Source of the DNA: Laburnicola sp. R22_1
Taxonomy: Eukaryota; Ascomycota; Dothideomycetes; Pleosporales; Didymosphaeriaceae
Assembly: GCA_014281115.1 (NCBI GenBank)
Contig: JACONQ010000005.1
Coordinates: forward strand, 2,542,001 to 2,606,000
Length of the DNA stretch: 64,000 nucleotides
Direction of reading: 5' to 3'
The position numbers and the translations under genes were made by a program. The notes beneath the pieces were generated by a model, which searched no databases, had not been told where the DNA came from, and saw only the letters and a list, made by a program, of their open reading frames with translations. This document shows positions 36,246-49,416 of this stretch, piece by piece (the stretch's first letter is position 1; every line of letters begins with the position of its first letter).

Positions 36246-37956
36246 AGTAGTACTATTTTAGCCCTGCTCCTTTTCTATAAGTGTATATTTAGTCTAGCCC
36301 TTTAGCTTCCTTTTTTATATAGTAATTTTATCTAATTTACTTACTAAATCTAAAATTCTAACTTATTTTCCTTTAATAGTTATAAGTCTAGCGCTTTAAG
36401 ATTATAGGCTAATTCTTTCTATACACTTATATATTAGAATCCTAATTTATACACTTTAATTACTTCTTACTAATTATTTTTAATCTATTCCTATACTTAA
36501 AACTTATTTATAATTAAAATAACTAATATTATAATTTTTACTATAAAGGTGCTCCTTACTAACTAAGCAAGCTAGCCTTTTTAGCTTATCTAGCTCTAAT
36601 TTTATACTTAGTCTAAAGGGATCTAGTATTTTATTAACCTTAATACTAATAAGATTATTAATTAAGATCTAATCTAACTAACTTATTCTATACTTTTAGA
36701 GAAGACTATAAGTATAAGTAATACTATATATAATAATTAGATTAAACTCTATAATATTTAAAATATAGAGTATTAAGTAGAAGTATAAGACTAGTAGATT
36801 AATATAATAAAGATTTAAAATCTTACCTTATAGGTTTATACTATAGTGTTCTAAAATCTACTAGCACTAGCTATAATTATAATAATAAAAAAGACCTCCC
36901 TATAAGCGTTTATTAAGATACTTTAAAAGAATCTAGCTCTAATAGAAGTAAGTATAAAGAATCTAGTACACACCTAATACTAAGCATGCCTTAAGAAAGC
37001 TAAGTATAAAAGGTAGATACCTAAAATATAGTACTAAAATTAGTAGCTTCTTTTTAATAAGGCTAAAAGTTTTAAGCTTTCTAATATAGAAGATAAGCTT
37101 ACTATATATAACTTCTTAGACATACTAGTAGTTAAGCTTATACTAAAATAGGCCTAATTAATAAACTAGTATCTTATATAAGATACTTTGCTTAGTATTA
37201 AGATAATAGATCTTACTAATATTAGAAAGGTCTACTTTATACTTATTTAGAAGCACTAGCTTTAAGCATATAATAGCAAGTTATTAGGTGTATTTGTAAT
37301 AATTACTAATTAAAATAATAATTAAAAGAAGTAAGATAGTAGTAGCTTAGATAAAAAAGCTTATAAAAAGACTAATAAGTGTCCTTATAAACCTAGAAAG
37401 TATAAGTAGAATAATCTTAATTGCTAACGCCTTTAAACTACTATTATTAGCAAATATCCTAAAGGAGTACTATTAATTACCCTTACTAAGAAAGAATATA
37501 AGGGTAATAATAATTATTTACCATCTCTATAATAAAAGGAGCTTTGTAGTAGAATTAAAATAAAAGACTAGAAGTCTATATCTATAGTAAGGAGCTTAAC
37601 TACTTTTACCTTCCTAGGATTAATAGCTTATACTCTAATTAATCTATTAGTCTTTAATAAATAGCTATAAAAGAGCTTAGGAGTATACTTAACAATATAT
37701 TCTAGTAATTACCTACTTATACAGAGCACTATTCTTAATAAAAAAGCTATAGTTTATTTTATTAATAATTAATTACTTCTAACACCTAAGAAAGCAAGCT
37801 TAATCTAAAGTGTTAAAGCTAAAACTTAGGCTCTTCTAATTTTAGGAATAAAAAATTAACTTATAAAGGGCATACTTACTAGTAAGTGTAGTGCGTATAT
37901 AAAAGATTTTTTACTTAATGATATTAAGGTTATAAAAGGTTTTTATATTAATATTA
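36246..37956 (+). pseudogene. RIPed relic, probably 5' part of Copia-1
   Basis: AT-rich with stops throughout. Plus-strand readings after about 37,060 give coherent gag/protease-like fragments (for example INKLVSYIRYFA and a CPYKPRKYK cluster). They end at the TA where mariner-1 inserted, and the far side of mariner-1 continues as Copia pre-integrase sequence. No LTR was recognised. The first ~800 bp may be another relic. Confidence 0.4.
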
Positions 37957-40874
37957 CAGTAGAGTGCAATAAAAAAAAGTCACTTAGAAAGTTACCTTTT
38001 TAAAAGTCTTATAACCTATTTAATAAATTGGCTAAAAATATACTAAATTGCTTTTTTTAAAGAGAAAGTGTAGGAGGTTCTAACTATGAATAGAGTATTA
38101 GCTAACTAAGCATACGTCTTAGCATACATAATCTTAAACCTAAAGCTTTTTTTAACTCTATATTTAGAGCTCTATAACTTTTTAATTAATGTTGAATTTT
38201 ATTTTAAATTTTAACTAGCCTTTCTAGGTTTAGGATAGATTATATAAGCAAATTTTTAAGCTAAGCCTTCTCTCTAACTTTTTTTATATTTTAGGTATAA
38301 AAATTTAGGATATGCTTATATAAGCACTAATTATATAATTTCTTAGTAAGCTTTTAGTTTATAATAATATCTTTCTAGATTTAAATTCTTAAAATGGCTC
38401 CAAAATTTACCACACTCGAATCTAACATTCTTCTTCTTTTAAAGGCTAAAATACCTAATTCCACTATTGCTACTACTTTAAATAAACCCTTAAAAAGTAT
38501 AAAGAATACTATTTATTGTATTAAAGAGAAGGAAAAGGAGAATTATAATATAAAAAGAGTTAGTAAAGGAAGAGTTTCTAAGATAATCTCTAGGACTAAA
38601 AGAGTTATTAATAGGGATTTAATTAAAAGCCCTAAGAAAGAAAATAAAATATTATTATTATAAAATAATCTAGGAGTAGCTAAAAGAACTTTACAGTACT
38701 TCTTAAAAGAGAAGAGTTATTCTTTTAATAAGGCTGCTAAAAAGCCTTTAGTAAATAAAAAAACTAATAATAGATTATTATTTACTAAAGAAAGAGTTAA
38801 AAATATAGAAAATATAGACTTTTCTAAAGTTATATTTTCTGATGAGTCAGCAATACAAAGGGAGCATGGTAGTAGGGGTGAATACTATCAAAAGAAAGAA
38901 AATAGTAAAGTTTGGAAACAAATAGTTTCTACTAAAAATTCTAGTAAGTATAATAAAATTCTACCTAACTTAAAAACATCTTCTTTTCCTTCTCTATCGT
39001 TTTATGATTTTATTTTTTTAATAACTATTATACTAATTTAATAATAGCCCGCGATATTACTATTCAAATCTGGGGAGCAATTTGGATAGGCGGTAGATCT
39101 AGATTAGAGTTTATTAAAACTCCTAATTAGTCTACTAGCTTTACTAATAAGAATTATTTAAATAAAATCCTCATACCTATAGTTAAACCTATAGTTAAAA
39201 GGGGTAAGTCCTTATATATCTTTTTTACCTTTTTTATCTCTTTTCTAATTTTTAATATAATATATATTACTATATATTATATTTTAAATAATTTATAAGG
39301 TTTTATATATTAATACTAGTCTAGGGTGGCAATATTAACAAGATAACGCCAAAATCCATAAAACTAAATTAGTTTTGGATTTCTTTAAAAAAGAGAAAAT
39401 TAATCTCTTTCACCACCCCCCCTATAGTCCCGATCTTGCCCCTATTGAAAACGTCTGGAGTCTATTAAAATATAGACTAAATAAGAGATATAATACTACT
39501 TTAGGGGTAGGTAAAAGTGAGGCTAGTATTGAGGCTTTTAAAAAGACTATACTAGAGGAGTGGGCTTTAATTCCCCAAAAGGATATAGATAATTGTATAT
39601 TATCTTTACCTAGGCGTTATAACGCTGTTATAGAGGCTAAAGGGTATTATACTAAGTATTAGTAATATATTATACATTACTTTATTACTATTTTATTAAT
39701 ATTGAATCTTATTACTAACTATTAAATACTAACTAATATAGATCATAACACTATAATATAAAACCATAGAACTATTTTATAGACCTAGATCTATACTATA
39801 TTAAGAAAATAACTATGTCTATAGATTAATTAAAAAGGTATATTACTCTAAATTTAGAGGTTTTTCTTATCCCTATTTTACTTCTAAATTATATTCACTA
39901 ATAGCTAAACAAGTATACACTAGAACTATAACTTTATAGGCCTTAATATTCTAGTTAAAACTAAATTTCTCTTATTATAATAGGCCTTATAATAAAGAAT
40001 ATATTTAAGTTTAAACATGTAGACCTTTTATACTAGTAGACTTAGTCCTTTTCTAGAGGTCTTTTTATATATAGTTTTATAAATACTATATATATAATAT
40101 TATTATATTATTATAATATAGAGAGTACTTATAACCTATAATAATAGTATTAGTAATATTAATCTATAATCTATAAAGTAATAGACGCTTTAGCCTAATT
40201 AACAAAAAAGTAAAATTTATTTACTTAATTATATAAGCTATACTATATATATATAAATATAGTTTAATATATATATATATATATATATATACTCTATCGT
40301 ATAGTTAGAGTAATCCTATAATATTATATTAGTAATAAGTATTAGTAATCCTAATACTATAGACTTTCTAATATTAATTTTAGTGCACCTATATTAAATA
40401 GTTTAATAGAATAATAATTTTTATATATAATCTATATATATATAATCTAGTGCCTATAAATAAGCTAAAATATACTATTTATTATATTAAATATTACTTG
40501 ATTACTAGTTTCTTAATAGATTACTAAAATACCTTAAATCTATAATAATTAAAAATAATAGGAGTAAATCTATACTAAAATTTTATAGAGAGAGCAGAAA
40601 AAGGATATGTTATACTATACATAAGTACTAGCTAATTCTATATCTTAGATAAAAAGCTATACTCTTCTAAAGTTAGAGTTTTTTTTATCTCTATTTTACC
40701 CCTAAATTACTTTTACCCTCGACTGGCTAAGCGCTTACTAATAGCCTAGATATAATTCTCTAAGCCGCCTCTTTAAAATAATATTTTTTTTATTTTTAGC
40801 TAACCTAATAAGGAAGCTATAAGACTTTAGAAAAGGTAACTTTTTAAGTGACTTTTTTTTATTGCACCCCACTG
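37957..40874 (+). mobile_element. mariner-1: Tc1/mariner (DD34E) transposon
   Basis: Termini CAGTAGAGTGCAATAAAA and CAGTGGGGTGCAATAAAA (reverse complement) match over about 65 bp and are flanked by TA (37,955-37,956; 40,875-40,876). At 2,918 bp it is ~700 bp longer than mariner-2. A direct repeat in its right half (39,830-39,915 and 40,653-40,740) suggests an internal duplication or insertion. Confidence 0.9.
38394..39662 (+). pseudogene. mariner-1 transposase, three exons, three stops
   Basis: Inferred exons: 38,394-38,943, 39,048-39,203 and 39,325-39,662. Both introns start GTAAGT and end in AG, and the frames join exactly, giving 348 codons including the stop. The N-terminus is a helix-turn-helix (IPNSTIATTLNKPLKSIKNT). 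The catalytic triad is complete: Asp in IFSDES, Asp in QDNAKIH and Glu in APIENVW, the last two with 34 residues between (DD34E). In-frame stops occur at 38,661 (TAA), 39,128 (TAG) and 39,336 (TAA). Damage is light for this block, which suggests a late arrival or weak RIP. It encodes a cut-and-paste transposase. Confidence 0.88.
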
Positions 40875-41248
40875 TATCTCTAAAGCTTATTTAAAGAAGG
40901 TAGGAATCTAGTACCTAGATTTAAATAGATTATTACGATAAGAAACTCTTAACTAGAATACTATCTTAGTAGAACTAAATAATATTTATAACTTTATCTT
41001 TATTAAATATAAGCTTCTTTTCTGCTATTGTTTAGCTATAGTAATTAAATAATTATACTATAATCTTCCGCAAGTAGATACTAAGAAACTCTAGCACCTT
41101 GAATTAGATTATTTAGGCTAATAAGTATTTTAAGCTCTAGTTTAGAACACGCAAAACGTGTGTATCCTTAGCACTTAAAGGAAAAACTATTAGTATTATT
41201 CTATAACGCATATAATATGAGTGATTTTTAGACATCTAAGGAAATAAT
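40875..41248 (+). pseudogene. Copia-1 relic, pre-integrase segment
   Basis: Between the mariner-1 and Gypsy-2 insertion points. One frame shows a damaged GAG-pre-integrase zinc domain near 41,090-41,245: first His kept (HLELDYLG), with the expected second His and both Cys reading Tyr (KNYxYYSITH), as TGC-to-TAC changes give. It ends at ATAAT, the Gypsy-2 target duplication. Confidence 0.55.
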
Positions 41249-41438
41249 TATAAGGCCTTCTTATCGCTTAACTAGTCTAATAGGGCCTTATGCCTCCTTT
41301 AGGCCTAGTGGGGGTTTAGATAAAAAAACCTGTTACTTTAGATAAAAGTGGGTAGCAATTTATTTTATTACTACTTACCTTCTAATAATATCCTATTCTG
41401 CCTTATTAACTATTAGGTATCTTAGTAGCGCCCTTATA
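41249..41438 (+). repeat. Gypsy-2 5' LTR
   Basis: 190 bp starting TATAAGGCC (from TGTAAGGCC) and ending CCCTTATA. It matches 50,446-50,636 apart from mostly C/T and G/A differences. Confidence 0.85.
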
Positions 41439-41599
41439 TTTAAATTGCTTATTTATAGGTAGTAGTAGGATTTTTACTACCCTAATAGTAATATATAGAC
41501 CTAGTAGACGCCTTGCTTTTATAAGCTAGGAGCTAGGCAGCCTATTTAGAAATACTTAGTAGCAAGCTAGTGCTATTAGGTAGGTAGAAGAATAAGTAG

Positions 41600-43110
41600 A
41601 AGAACTTAGGGAGGCTACCTAAGAAAAAATTAATAATAGTCCTAAGGGTTTGCAAGCCCCTTAGGTAGAGCTAAATATAATAGAAGCTAACTAAAGGGCA
41701 GCTTATTTTGCAGAACTATAAGACTAGACGTGTAAAAAATAGGAATAATAGAAAATATAATATATTAAGAATATTTAATAGTAATATAAAGCTAGCAATA
41801 TAATAGCTTTTAATAAGCTTACTAGCACTTTGCGTATAGCTATAGTAGTCTTATTATCTCTAGTAGCTACTAAATAAAGTACCTTACTACAACTACTTCT
41901 ACTACACACCTATAGCTATAAGAGCTATTGTAATTATAACTAATAAAAGTAGAATTATAAGTTGTATATTTTGCAAGCACCTTTTTACTTTATTATAAAA
42001 ATTATAAGGTTACCTTTAGTAGATAGTATCTATCTAAGAATCTTTAAAGTTAATTTAAGTTATATTTTAACTAATAATAATAAACAAACCCTAAATAGAC
42101 TCCTACTTAGCAGGCATTAATAGAATAAATACTTAATACTCTAGGCACTTTATTAGAACGCTAGCAGACAGTGTTTAAGATAATAAAGAACTGCTGCTAA
42201 AGGGCAGGTTAGTCTTTAATAGACTTACTTAACTACCTTCTCTCTTTATAGAATAAAATTAAGGAGCAGAATAAGTATTATAGGGTAGCTATATGTATAG
42301 CTTTTATAAATAATAAGCTATATAAAGAAGTTCTATATTACCTACCTTTTTAGAGGGAAACCCTTATAAAGGTAAAAGAGATTACTAATTACCTTTACTA
42401 AGAGAAAGGGCAGGTTACTAAAAGTAAAAGTAAGTTTAAAGACTTATTAAAGAGGCCTAAGTTAATAACGCCCCTCTACTAAGTTAGCTAGGCTAGCTAA
42501 ATATAGTAGAAAGGAGCGTAAAGACTATAAATAGTCAATTTTAATATAAAAGAAAAAGAATAAAAATAATCTAAAGGTTACTTGCTAGAACTATAGTAAG
42601 AAAGGCTATATCTTCGCTAATTGTAAAAAGAAGAGAAATTTAGACCTACCTTTCTATTCTAAGAATATATTAGAGTCTATAGGAAAAGGCAAGGGCTAGT
42701 AGGACTAGACTTTATCTTATTAGCCGCAATTATTAAGTATAAGGAAAATAAGTAGCTTAGAAAGCTCTATAATATACTTTACATAAAGAGGCTAACTATA
42801 ATAATAGTATAGGCTATAGTAGAGGATTTGGGCTTAGTTAAGGCACTAGTTAATAGTAGCGCTAAACTTAATATAATCTTGCCTCGCTTTATAAAAAAGA
42901 GAAATCTAATAGTAATACTTTTACTAGACTTTGTAGTAGAGGCAACAAATAGTGCAAATATTACTATATATAGATTTATAGTTACTAAAGTGTACCTAGT
43001 AAATACTAGAGGTTATAGAGAGACCTACTAGGTCCTATTTATAGTAGCAGACCTAAGAAAGTATAAGATATACTTAGAATTACTATAGATTGCTATATAT
43101 AATTTCAAAC
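41600..43110 (+). pseudogene. Gypsy-2 gag and protease relic
   Basis: Gag-like reading with a degraded zinc knuckle near 42,571-42,625 (YSKKGYIFANCKK). An aspartic-protease segment follows at 42,828-43,031, where the expected catalytic D-S/T-G-A reads NSSAKLN, so the active-site Asp is gone. Stops are frequent except for this 67-codon open stretch. Confidence 0.65.
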
Positions 43111-43479
43111 TTAACTTTTATATAGATTAATTATTATTCTAAAGAAAGTTAGGATAGAATGCACCTAACTATGCTAAAGTGGCCCTTAAAGACGCAGAAT
43201 AGTTTAGTTTAATAATATTAGACTTAACTGCAAAATTATACGCGTGTTATATTAGCTATATAAGTAATAAAACATCTATAATTTTAGTAAAGGCTATAAT
43301 ACTATAAGTATACTAAGAGTTTACTAATATAGTAAATAGTAATTAATTAGAGATACTTGCAGAACACTCTATAACTAATATAAATATTAATCTTTTCCTA
43401 AGAACTAACTACCCTATTAGCCCCTCTATAACTTATCTAAGGGTAAGCTAAGTGTTTTATATAAGTATATTGCAGATTA

Positions 43480-46400
43480 CTTATAAAGAGGCTAAATATA
43501 ATATTTAAGGTTACTAGCTAGAGTACTAATTCTATTTATAAAAAAGAATAGTATATTAAGGCTATATATAGATTATTATAGCTTTAATAAGATTACTATT
43601 AAGAATTATTATATATTACTCTTAATTACTAAGTTCTTAAAAAGATTAGTAAAAGCAAAGTTCTTTACTAAGATTAATATCTAAGAGGCATATTATAGGA
43701 TAAAAATTAAAAAAGTAATAAATAGAAGATAGCTTTTTATACAAAGTACAGACACTTTAAGTACTTAGTAATGCTGTTTAGTTTAACTAATACTCTAGCA
43801 CAATTCTAAAACTATATTAATAAAGTCCTAGTAGGACTAATTAATATAACGTGTATTGTCTATTTAGATAATATACTTATCTTCTCTAATATTAAAAAAA
43901 TATAAATAATATATAAAAGAAGTTTTTTAAAGGCTATATAAGGCAAAACTATATATTAAACATAGTAAGTGCGAGTTTTATTAAAAAGAGATAAAGTATC
44001 TAGGCTATATTATTAGCTAAAAGGAAGTTAGGGTATATAAAGACTATATAAAAATAATTATAAAATAGCTACTCTCTAAAATAGTGTGTAATATTAAATT
44101 GTTTATTAGTTTTATAAATTATTGCTAGATAATTATTAAAGGGTTTTTAAAAGTAGCTTTACTCCTTACTAAACTTACTTAGAAGGAGTCTAGTGCTGCC
44201 TAAGGTAGGCAAGCTTAAAAAAGAGAGGAAAGCTAACCCTTATACCTAGATGCATAAGTAAGAGTAGCTTTTAAAGAGTTAAAGGCTGTATTTATAGTAG
44301 TGCCTATAATAGTGCACTTTAAGTCTAATAGAGAGATAAGACTGAAGGTAAATATCTTAGATAGCGTAATATCTAGCATATTAAGCCCGAATATACCTAA
44401 ATTTAATAAAACTCTATAATAGCAACTTATTAGTTTCTTCTTATAAAAGCTAGATAGTACACAACTTTAATACAATATATATAATAAGAAATTGCTAGCT
44501 ATTAATAGAAGTGTTAAATATTAGCAATACTACCTATTAAGTATTTTATTTACTATCCTTATAGATTATAATAACTTATAATAGTTTATAAATACAAAGA
44601 AATTAAACTATTAGTAGGTTAGAATCTATAAGAGGCTAGTAGAGTATAATTTTATTATTATCTACTAGCTAGGGAAGAAAAACGTAGTAAATAAACTATT
44701 AAGACGCCCTAACTATATAAGCGAGACGTAATACCTAATAGAAAAAGAAAATAAGGCTTATATAGAGTCTTTAGAAATATTATTAAGTAGAAATACTTTT
44801 AATAAACTAAGTACCTAGTTAATTAGTGTAATTATAAGGTTCTAGTAAGCAGCCCTCTAAGGACAAAGGCGGCTAAGAAGGCGTAAACCTAGAAGAGTAA
44901 TTGTAAAAGAGCTAATATTATTAATAAATAGTAGCTCTAAATTTAACTTAGAGACTAAAGATAAAGTTAAAGCTCTAGAAGAACTTTAGTCCTAATAGTT
45001 AGGTAAAAAGTTATTAAAAAAAGGGATAATAGAGTAAAATAGAATTAAAGTACTTATAATAAGTGCAAGAAAAGGCAAAGGCTCTTTAGACGTACTATAA
45101 TAGCCCTATAGGTAGGTATTTTAAAGCAAAGAAAATATTAGAGAAGTTAAGGACGCATTTTTAATAGAAAGGAATATAACGCAAAGTTAAGAACTATTAT
45201 TAAAACTATTTAAAGTGTAGGATATCTATTGCACCTTAACACTAACTATATAGTCTTTTAAATCCCTTACCTATGCTAAATAGCCTTTAGGAGGACGTTA
45301 TCTTAGATTTTATTATAGACTTATCCTCTAGCTAAATCCTTAGCTAAGTTTATAATGCTATTCTAGTAATAGTAGACTATTTAATAAAGATAGCTTATTA
45401 TATACCTATAAGGGCATATTAGGACGCAAAGGACTTAGTAGAAGCCTGGATTTAGAATATTATTAGATTATATAGCACTTCTAAGACAATTTTATTAAAT
45501 AGAGGTCTTATAATAAACTCGTACTATTAGGACTCTTTTTGTTATTACCTTAATACTATAAGGGTGTTATTATTAGCCTATTATCCACAAATAGATAGGC
45601 AAACTAAAAGGCAAAATTAGACGCTTAAATAGTGTGATGGATTAATACCCGGAGGCGCCGCGGCCCTAAGGCAGGCCGGAGATAACGCTTTATCTCCGGC
45701 GCTAGCCCAACTAGGCCTAGCACCTGGCGCCCACCGCGCGCCCACTATACAGTAGGCGTGGGTGATCACTAGGATCCCTACGTAGTATCTTATCCATAGA
45801 GTTTAATTAACTATTATTTTAACTCTAACTATCGATCCTTTACAAATAGTATCTTTAGTATTTTTACTACCTAGAATAGGATAACTAGGTAAGATAGTTA
45901 CTAATTATAGAATTTGCGTATAATAATAGTATAAATATAATAACTAGAGTAACTCCTTTTTGCGTATACTATAGAGCAAATCTTTATATGCTAAAATAGC
46001 CTAGAATACTACTTAGTAATAGAGAATTGCTACTAGGCATATTAATTATAGTAAAAGTTATTATACTGCAGGCTTAATATAGAATAAAGATTATAGCGGC
46101 AAATAAGTACTAGAAAAAGTATACTAATAAGAAGAGGAAGCATCTTAGTCTTAAACTAAGGAATTAAGTATTTATATCTACTAGATATCTAAACTCTATA
46201 TAACCTAAGTGTAAACTAAATTAGAAGTGTATTAGACTAGGTATAGTTGAGTACTTTATAAGAAAAGAAGCCTATAGAGTTAACTTTCTAGAATTAAATA
46301 CACATCTAGTCTTTTATATATTATTATTAGAGCTATATAAATAAAGAAGAGCTATTAAGTCTTAAGTAGGTCCTATTATAAATACCCTATATATATTTAG

Positions 46401-46600
46401 CGATAATATATATTATATAGAGAAAGTGCTAGAGAGTAAGTAGTTATTAGTTAGAACCTAGAAATACCTTATTAAATAGAAGGGTTATCTAGAAGAAGAA
46501 AACTTATAGAAGCTAAGCACTAACCTAAGTGCTAATGCTATTAAAGAGTTCTAAAAAAGAAAAAACGTTCTAGAATAATAGTAAAGAGGCTCTTATTTAG
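43480..46600 (+). pseudogene. Gypsy-2 pol relic
   Basis: RT lies at about 43,540-44,200; its YLDD box at 43,861-43,872 reads YLDN. RNase H is at about 44,280-44,700. The integrase is at about 45,200-45,632, where the solo LTR interrupts it, and resumes at 45,845. The chromodomain (46,405-46,560) is recognisable as KYLIKxKGYLEEEN with a Trp codon turned to TAG. Reading requires passing many TAA/TAG codons. Confidence 0.8.
45633..45844 (+). mobile_element. Solo LTR of the Gypsy-1 family
   Basis: 212 bp, TGTGATGGAT...CCTTTACA, flanked by AATAG on both sides (45,628-45,632 and 45,845-45,849). It differs from the Gypsy-1 3' LTR by about 11 RIP-type transitions and one transversion, far less damage than its surroundings. 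It is inserted in the Gypsy-2 integrase coding region and was left by LTR-LTR recombination. Confidence 0.93.
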
Positions 46601-47201
46601 ATTAAACAACTGCAAAAGAGAGATAAAGAAAGAAAGAACCTTTTTAGGGAATTTTATTTCCTTTTATAATAAATAAGAGGTTAAACTTAGGTTAACTATA
46701 TAGTTAAAAATTACTATAGAAAGTATACTTGCTACCTTTATCTATATTTTTCTTATAGAGAGTTTTTTTACTACAATTATAAAGGTGTTTAATAGCGCAA
46801 GGTATTATAAAGATAATATTAACTTAGAAGAATTATAGTATCTTTAGAGGTTAGTTAAAAAGGACTATAAAGAACTATAAGAGTATATTATACTTTACTT
46901 AGAGCTAAAAAAAGAGAATATTTTAAAAACCTAGGTTTAAGATATTTTAGGACGTCGCCGCTTGCTAGAAGGCGCTATTTAAGTTTTAACAATCTTCTAT
47001 ATTATAGGGAGCTATTATTTCTAGAAACTCTAAAGTATAATAGTCTTAGAGATCTCCCTTATATATATATATATATTAGCCTAAGACCCCTAAAGGGGCT
47101 AAAAGTACTACAAAGAAGCTAGAAAGGCACTATTTATAACTAAAGCTGCAAGTAAGGCTCTTACTATTACCTTTATACTCTTAATAATATATAAGCATAT
47201 A

Positions 47202-49416
47202 ACATATTCTATTAGTAGCCCGGACAGATTAGTCCGCCGAATAGTTTTTCTTGGCAACTTCGAGGTCCCTTATAACTCATTATAGAACACCACTAACGTT
47301 ACTTTATAGTGACTCATAATAACCTACTATAACTTACAATATACTAAGTTACTATTTAATCTACTTTTTATATCGTGCAGCCTCTTGGCGCGGCTGCTAC
47401 AGCTACGCAAATCTAAGGAGTCTTTCTTAGTAATATAAACTTACAACAAGACTTCCTATAATATACGATATATTATCTACTATACTATACGTAGGTAATA
47501 TATAGTATACTTATTATAATTCGCAGTAAAGCATACTATATCTTAAGTAGTACTTTATTTAATTTTTAGTCACTAAGTGCGTACTATTGCAAGATAAAGT
47601 TAACTCGTTATTCTTGGCCTTATAGTAACCTATAATAAAATTACTCTGATTTACTATTAACACTATTTAAAAATAAGCCACTGAGGGTAATATCTAACTC
47701 CTTCTCTATCTCTTTATCTATCTAACAGGTCTTTAAGTTGTGCCCAGGCTCTCTGCACCTCTCACAGCGGCGTTATATTAAAGGACCTGCCTCTCCCTCA
47801 CCACTACCTTGCGCCCTTTTCGATAACTTTACCCTAATAGAAGGGCTTTCTACTCCCAAATCTGCTTCCTAAGCAAAGTCTAGCGTCCTACCTTTCTAAA
47901 TGCGCTTTCTTTTACACGTTTTTCGCTTCGTTAGAACCTTAATTTACTTCTTAAGTTCCTTAATATAGGTCTCTTAAAGTACACTAATAGTAGAGCATAA
48001 GTTTAGCACCTTTTATAAGCTGTAAGTAGCTTAATTTAGCATTAGGTAGAGACTAAATAAAAGAGTTGCGTACGAGCTTTAACTAGGATCCAAACTCAAG
48101 GGTATTGCTTAGGGGCCTAGCTTACTATAGTGTATCTAGTGGGGTACCCTAAGGTGAAGTGTAAATACACACATTAAGGCGATTTATTACTACTAACACA
48201 TCTAAAGGAATAAGCCTATAGGCCTTAAAGGCTTTCTTATAGTTTTCTAGTATAAACATATTAAAAAATGCATTGCAAAAGGCTAGTAGAAAGCGCTCTT
48301 TATTAATATAAAAGACGCGTTAGCGCGCTAAGTCCCGCACGTGCTAGGAGTATTTTAGCTTTAGTGGCGCAAAATAGACTATATTAAGCGGCTGAAAGAT
48401 ATAAGATGAGTGCGCTGACATATAGAGTATTAGGATCTTCTATTCTAGGCAATAATCCTTAAAATCCTAGAAGTAGTAACTCTTATAGCTGTCTAGAATA
48501 AGTAACCTCTATAACCCTACTATGCGCGGCCTTATATACGCGTTAAAGTGCTTTAACTACGTAACTCTAAGCTCGCTGTTAGTCTAGCCGATCTTAGAGA
48601 CTAAGAGCTTCTAATCGCGGGGGATACTAGTCTCCTTATACCACGCTAAGATGTGGACTCGCCCTTTATAGATAATAAAGGGTGGGGTAGTATACCTAGT
48701 AGCGCAAGTACTCTAAATTACTATAACCTACTTACAATTGCCTAGCTAAATAAGTATAGGTTAAGAATATCTTTCTAAACTAGTTATAACCTTTATTAAG
48801 CTAATAACTTCTATCTAGAAGCCTATCTTATTAAAGTTATAGATGTCTTTATTCTACACTCTATACTTGGCTTTTTTGTCCTCTACTAGCTAAAATCACG
48901 CGTTTATAATCTCTAGGTCTTCCTATTATATTCTCTATTAGTCATTCGCTTAATTAAAAGCCATTTTAAGCTTAGGTACGCGCTTTACAAAGCGCTAAGC
49001 CTAGCATTATCCTATAGGGTCTCTATATCGCGCAGCTAGCAGTTTATTGGCTATATCTTCCACCTTACCTAGCTAGGGTGCAAATCCTTACGAATCTAGA
49101 TTAAGGATATACTGTATAAGCGTCTGCTCTTTAGTCGTAGTAAGCTTTGCCATACCTAATTGTGTATCTGCTTAGGCGATAATTCTATTAATTTAATTGC
49201 TTAGTATAGACTTTGGGATATTATATACTACAGCAGCGCGTTGTAGGCTTAAAATTTGCTTATTCTAATAGGCGTAAAGGGCAAGCTCAATTCTGCCTTC
49301 TTGATTAGATAATAACGCGTCGTGTTATTAAGACATTATAATTCATAGTGAAGTGTGGTAGTCTTGGCAAAAACTGTCCGACGGACTAATCTACCCGAGC
49401 TACTAATAGAATATGT
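47202..49416 (-). mobile_element. pogo/Fot1-like element (family pogo-1, copy A)
   Basis: Termini ACATATTCTATTAGTAG at both ends (inverted), flanked by TA. 2,215 bp, essentially the same length as copy B. Transposase on the minus strand. Inserted into Gypsy-2 after the chromodomain. Confidence 0.9.
47690..49155 (-). pseudogene. pogo-1 copy A transposase relic
   Basis: Minus-strand counterpart of the copy B transposase. The C-terminal zinc knuckle lies near 47,715-47,775 and the N-terminus near 49,150. The DDE_1 region spans about 48,330-48,700. Many TAG/TAA stops are present. See copy B for the readable domain layout. Confidence 0.7.

Noticed and set aside
42828..43031. Small plus-strand ORF as a candidate secreted protein in AT-rich DNA
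   Set aside because: It is the damaged protease segment of Gypsy-2; no signal peptide and not Cys-rich.
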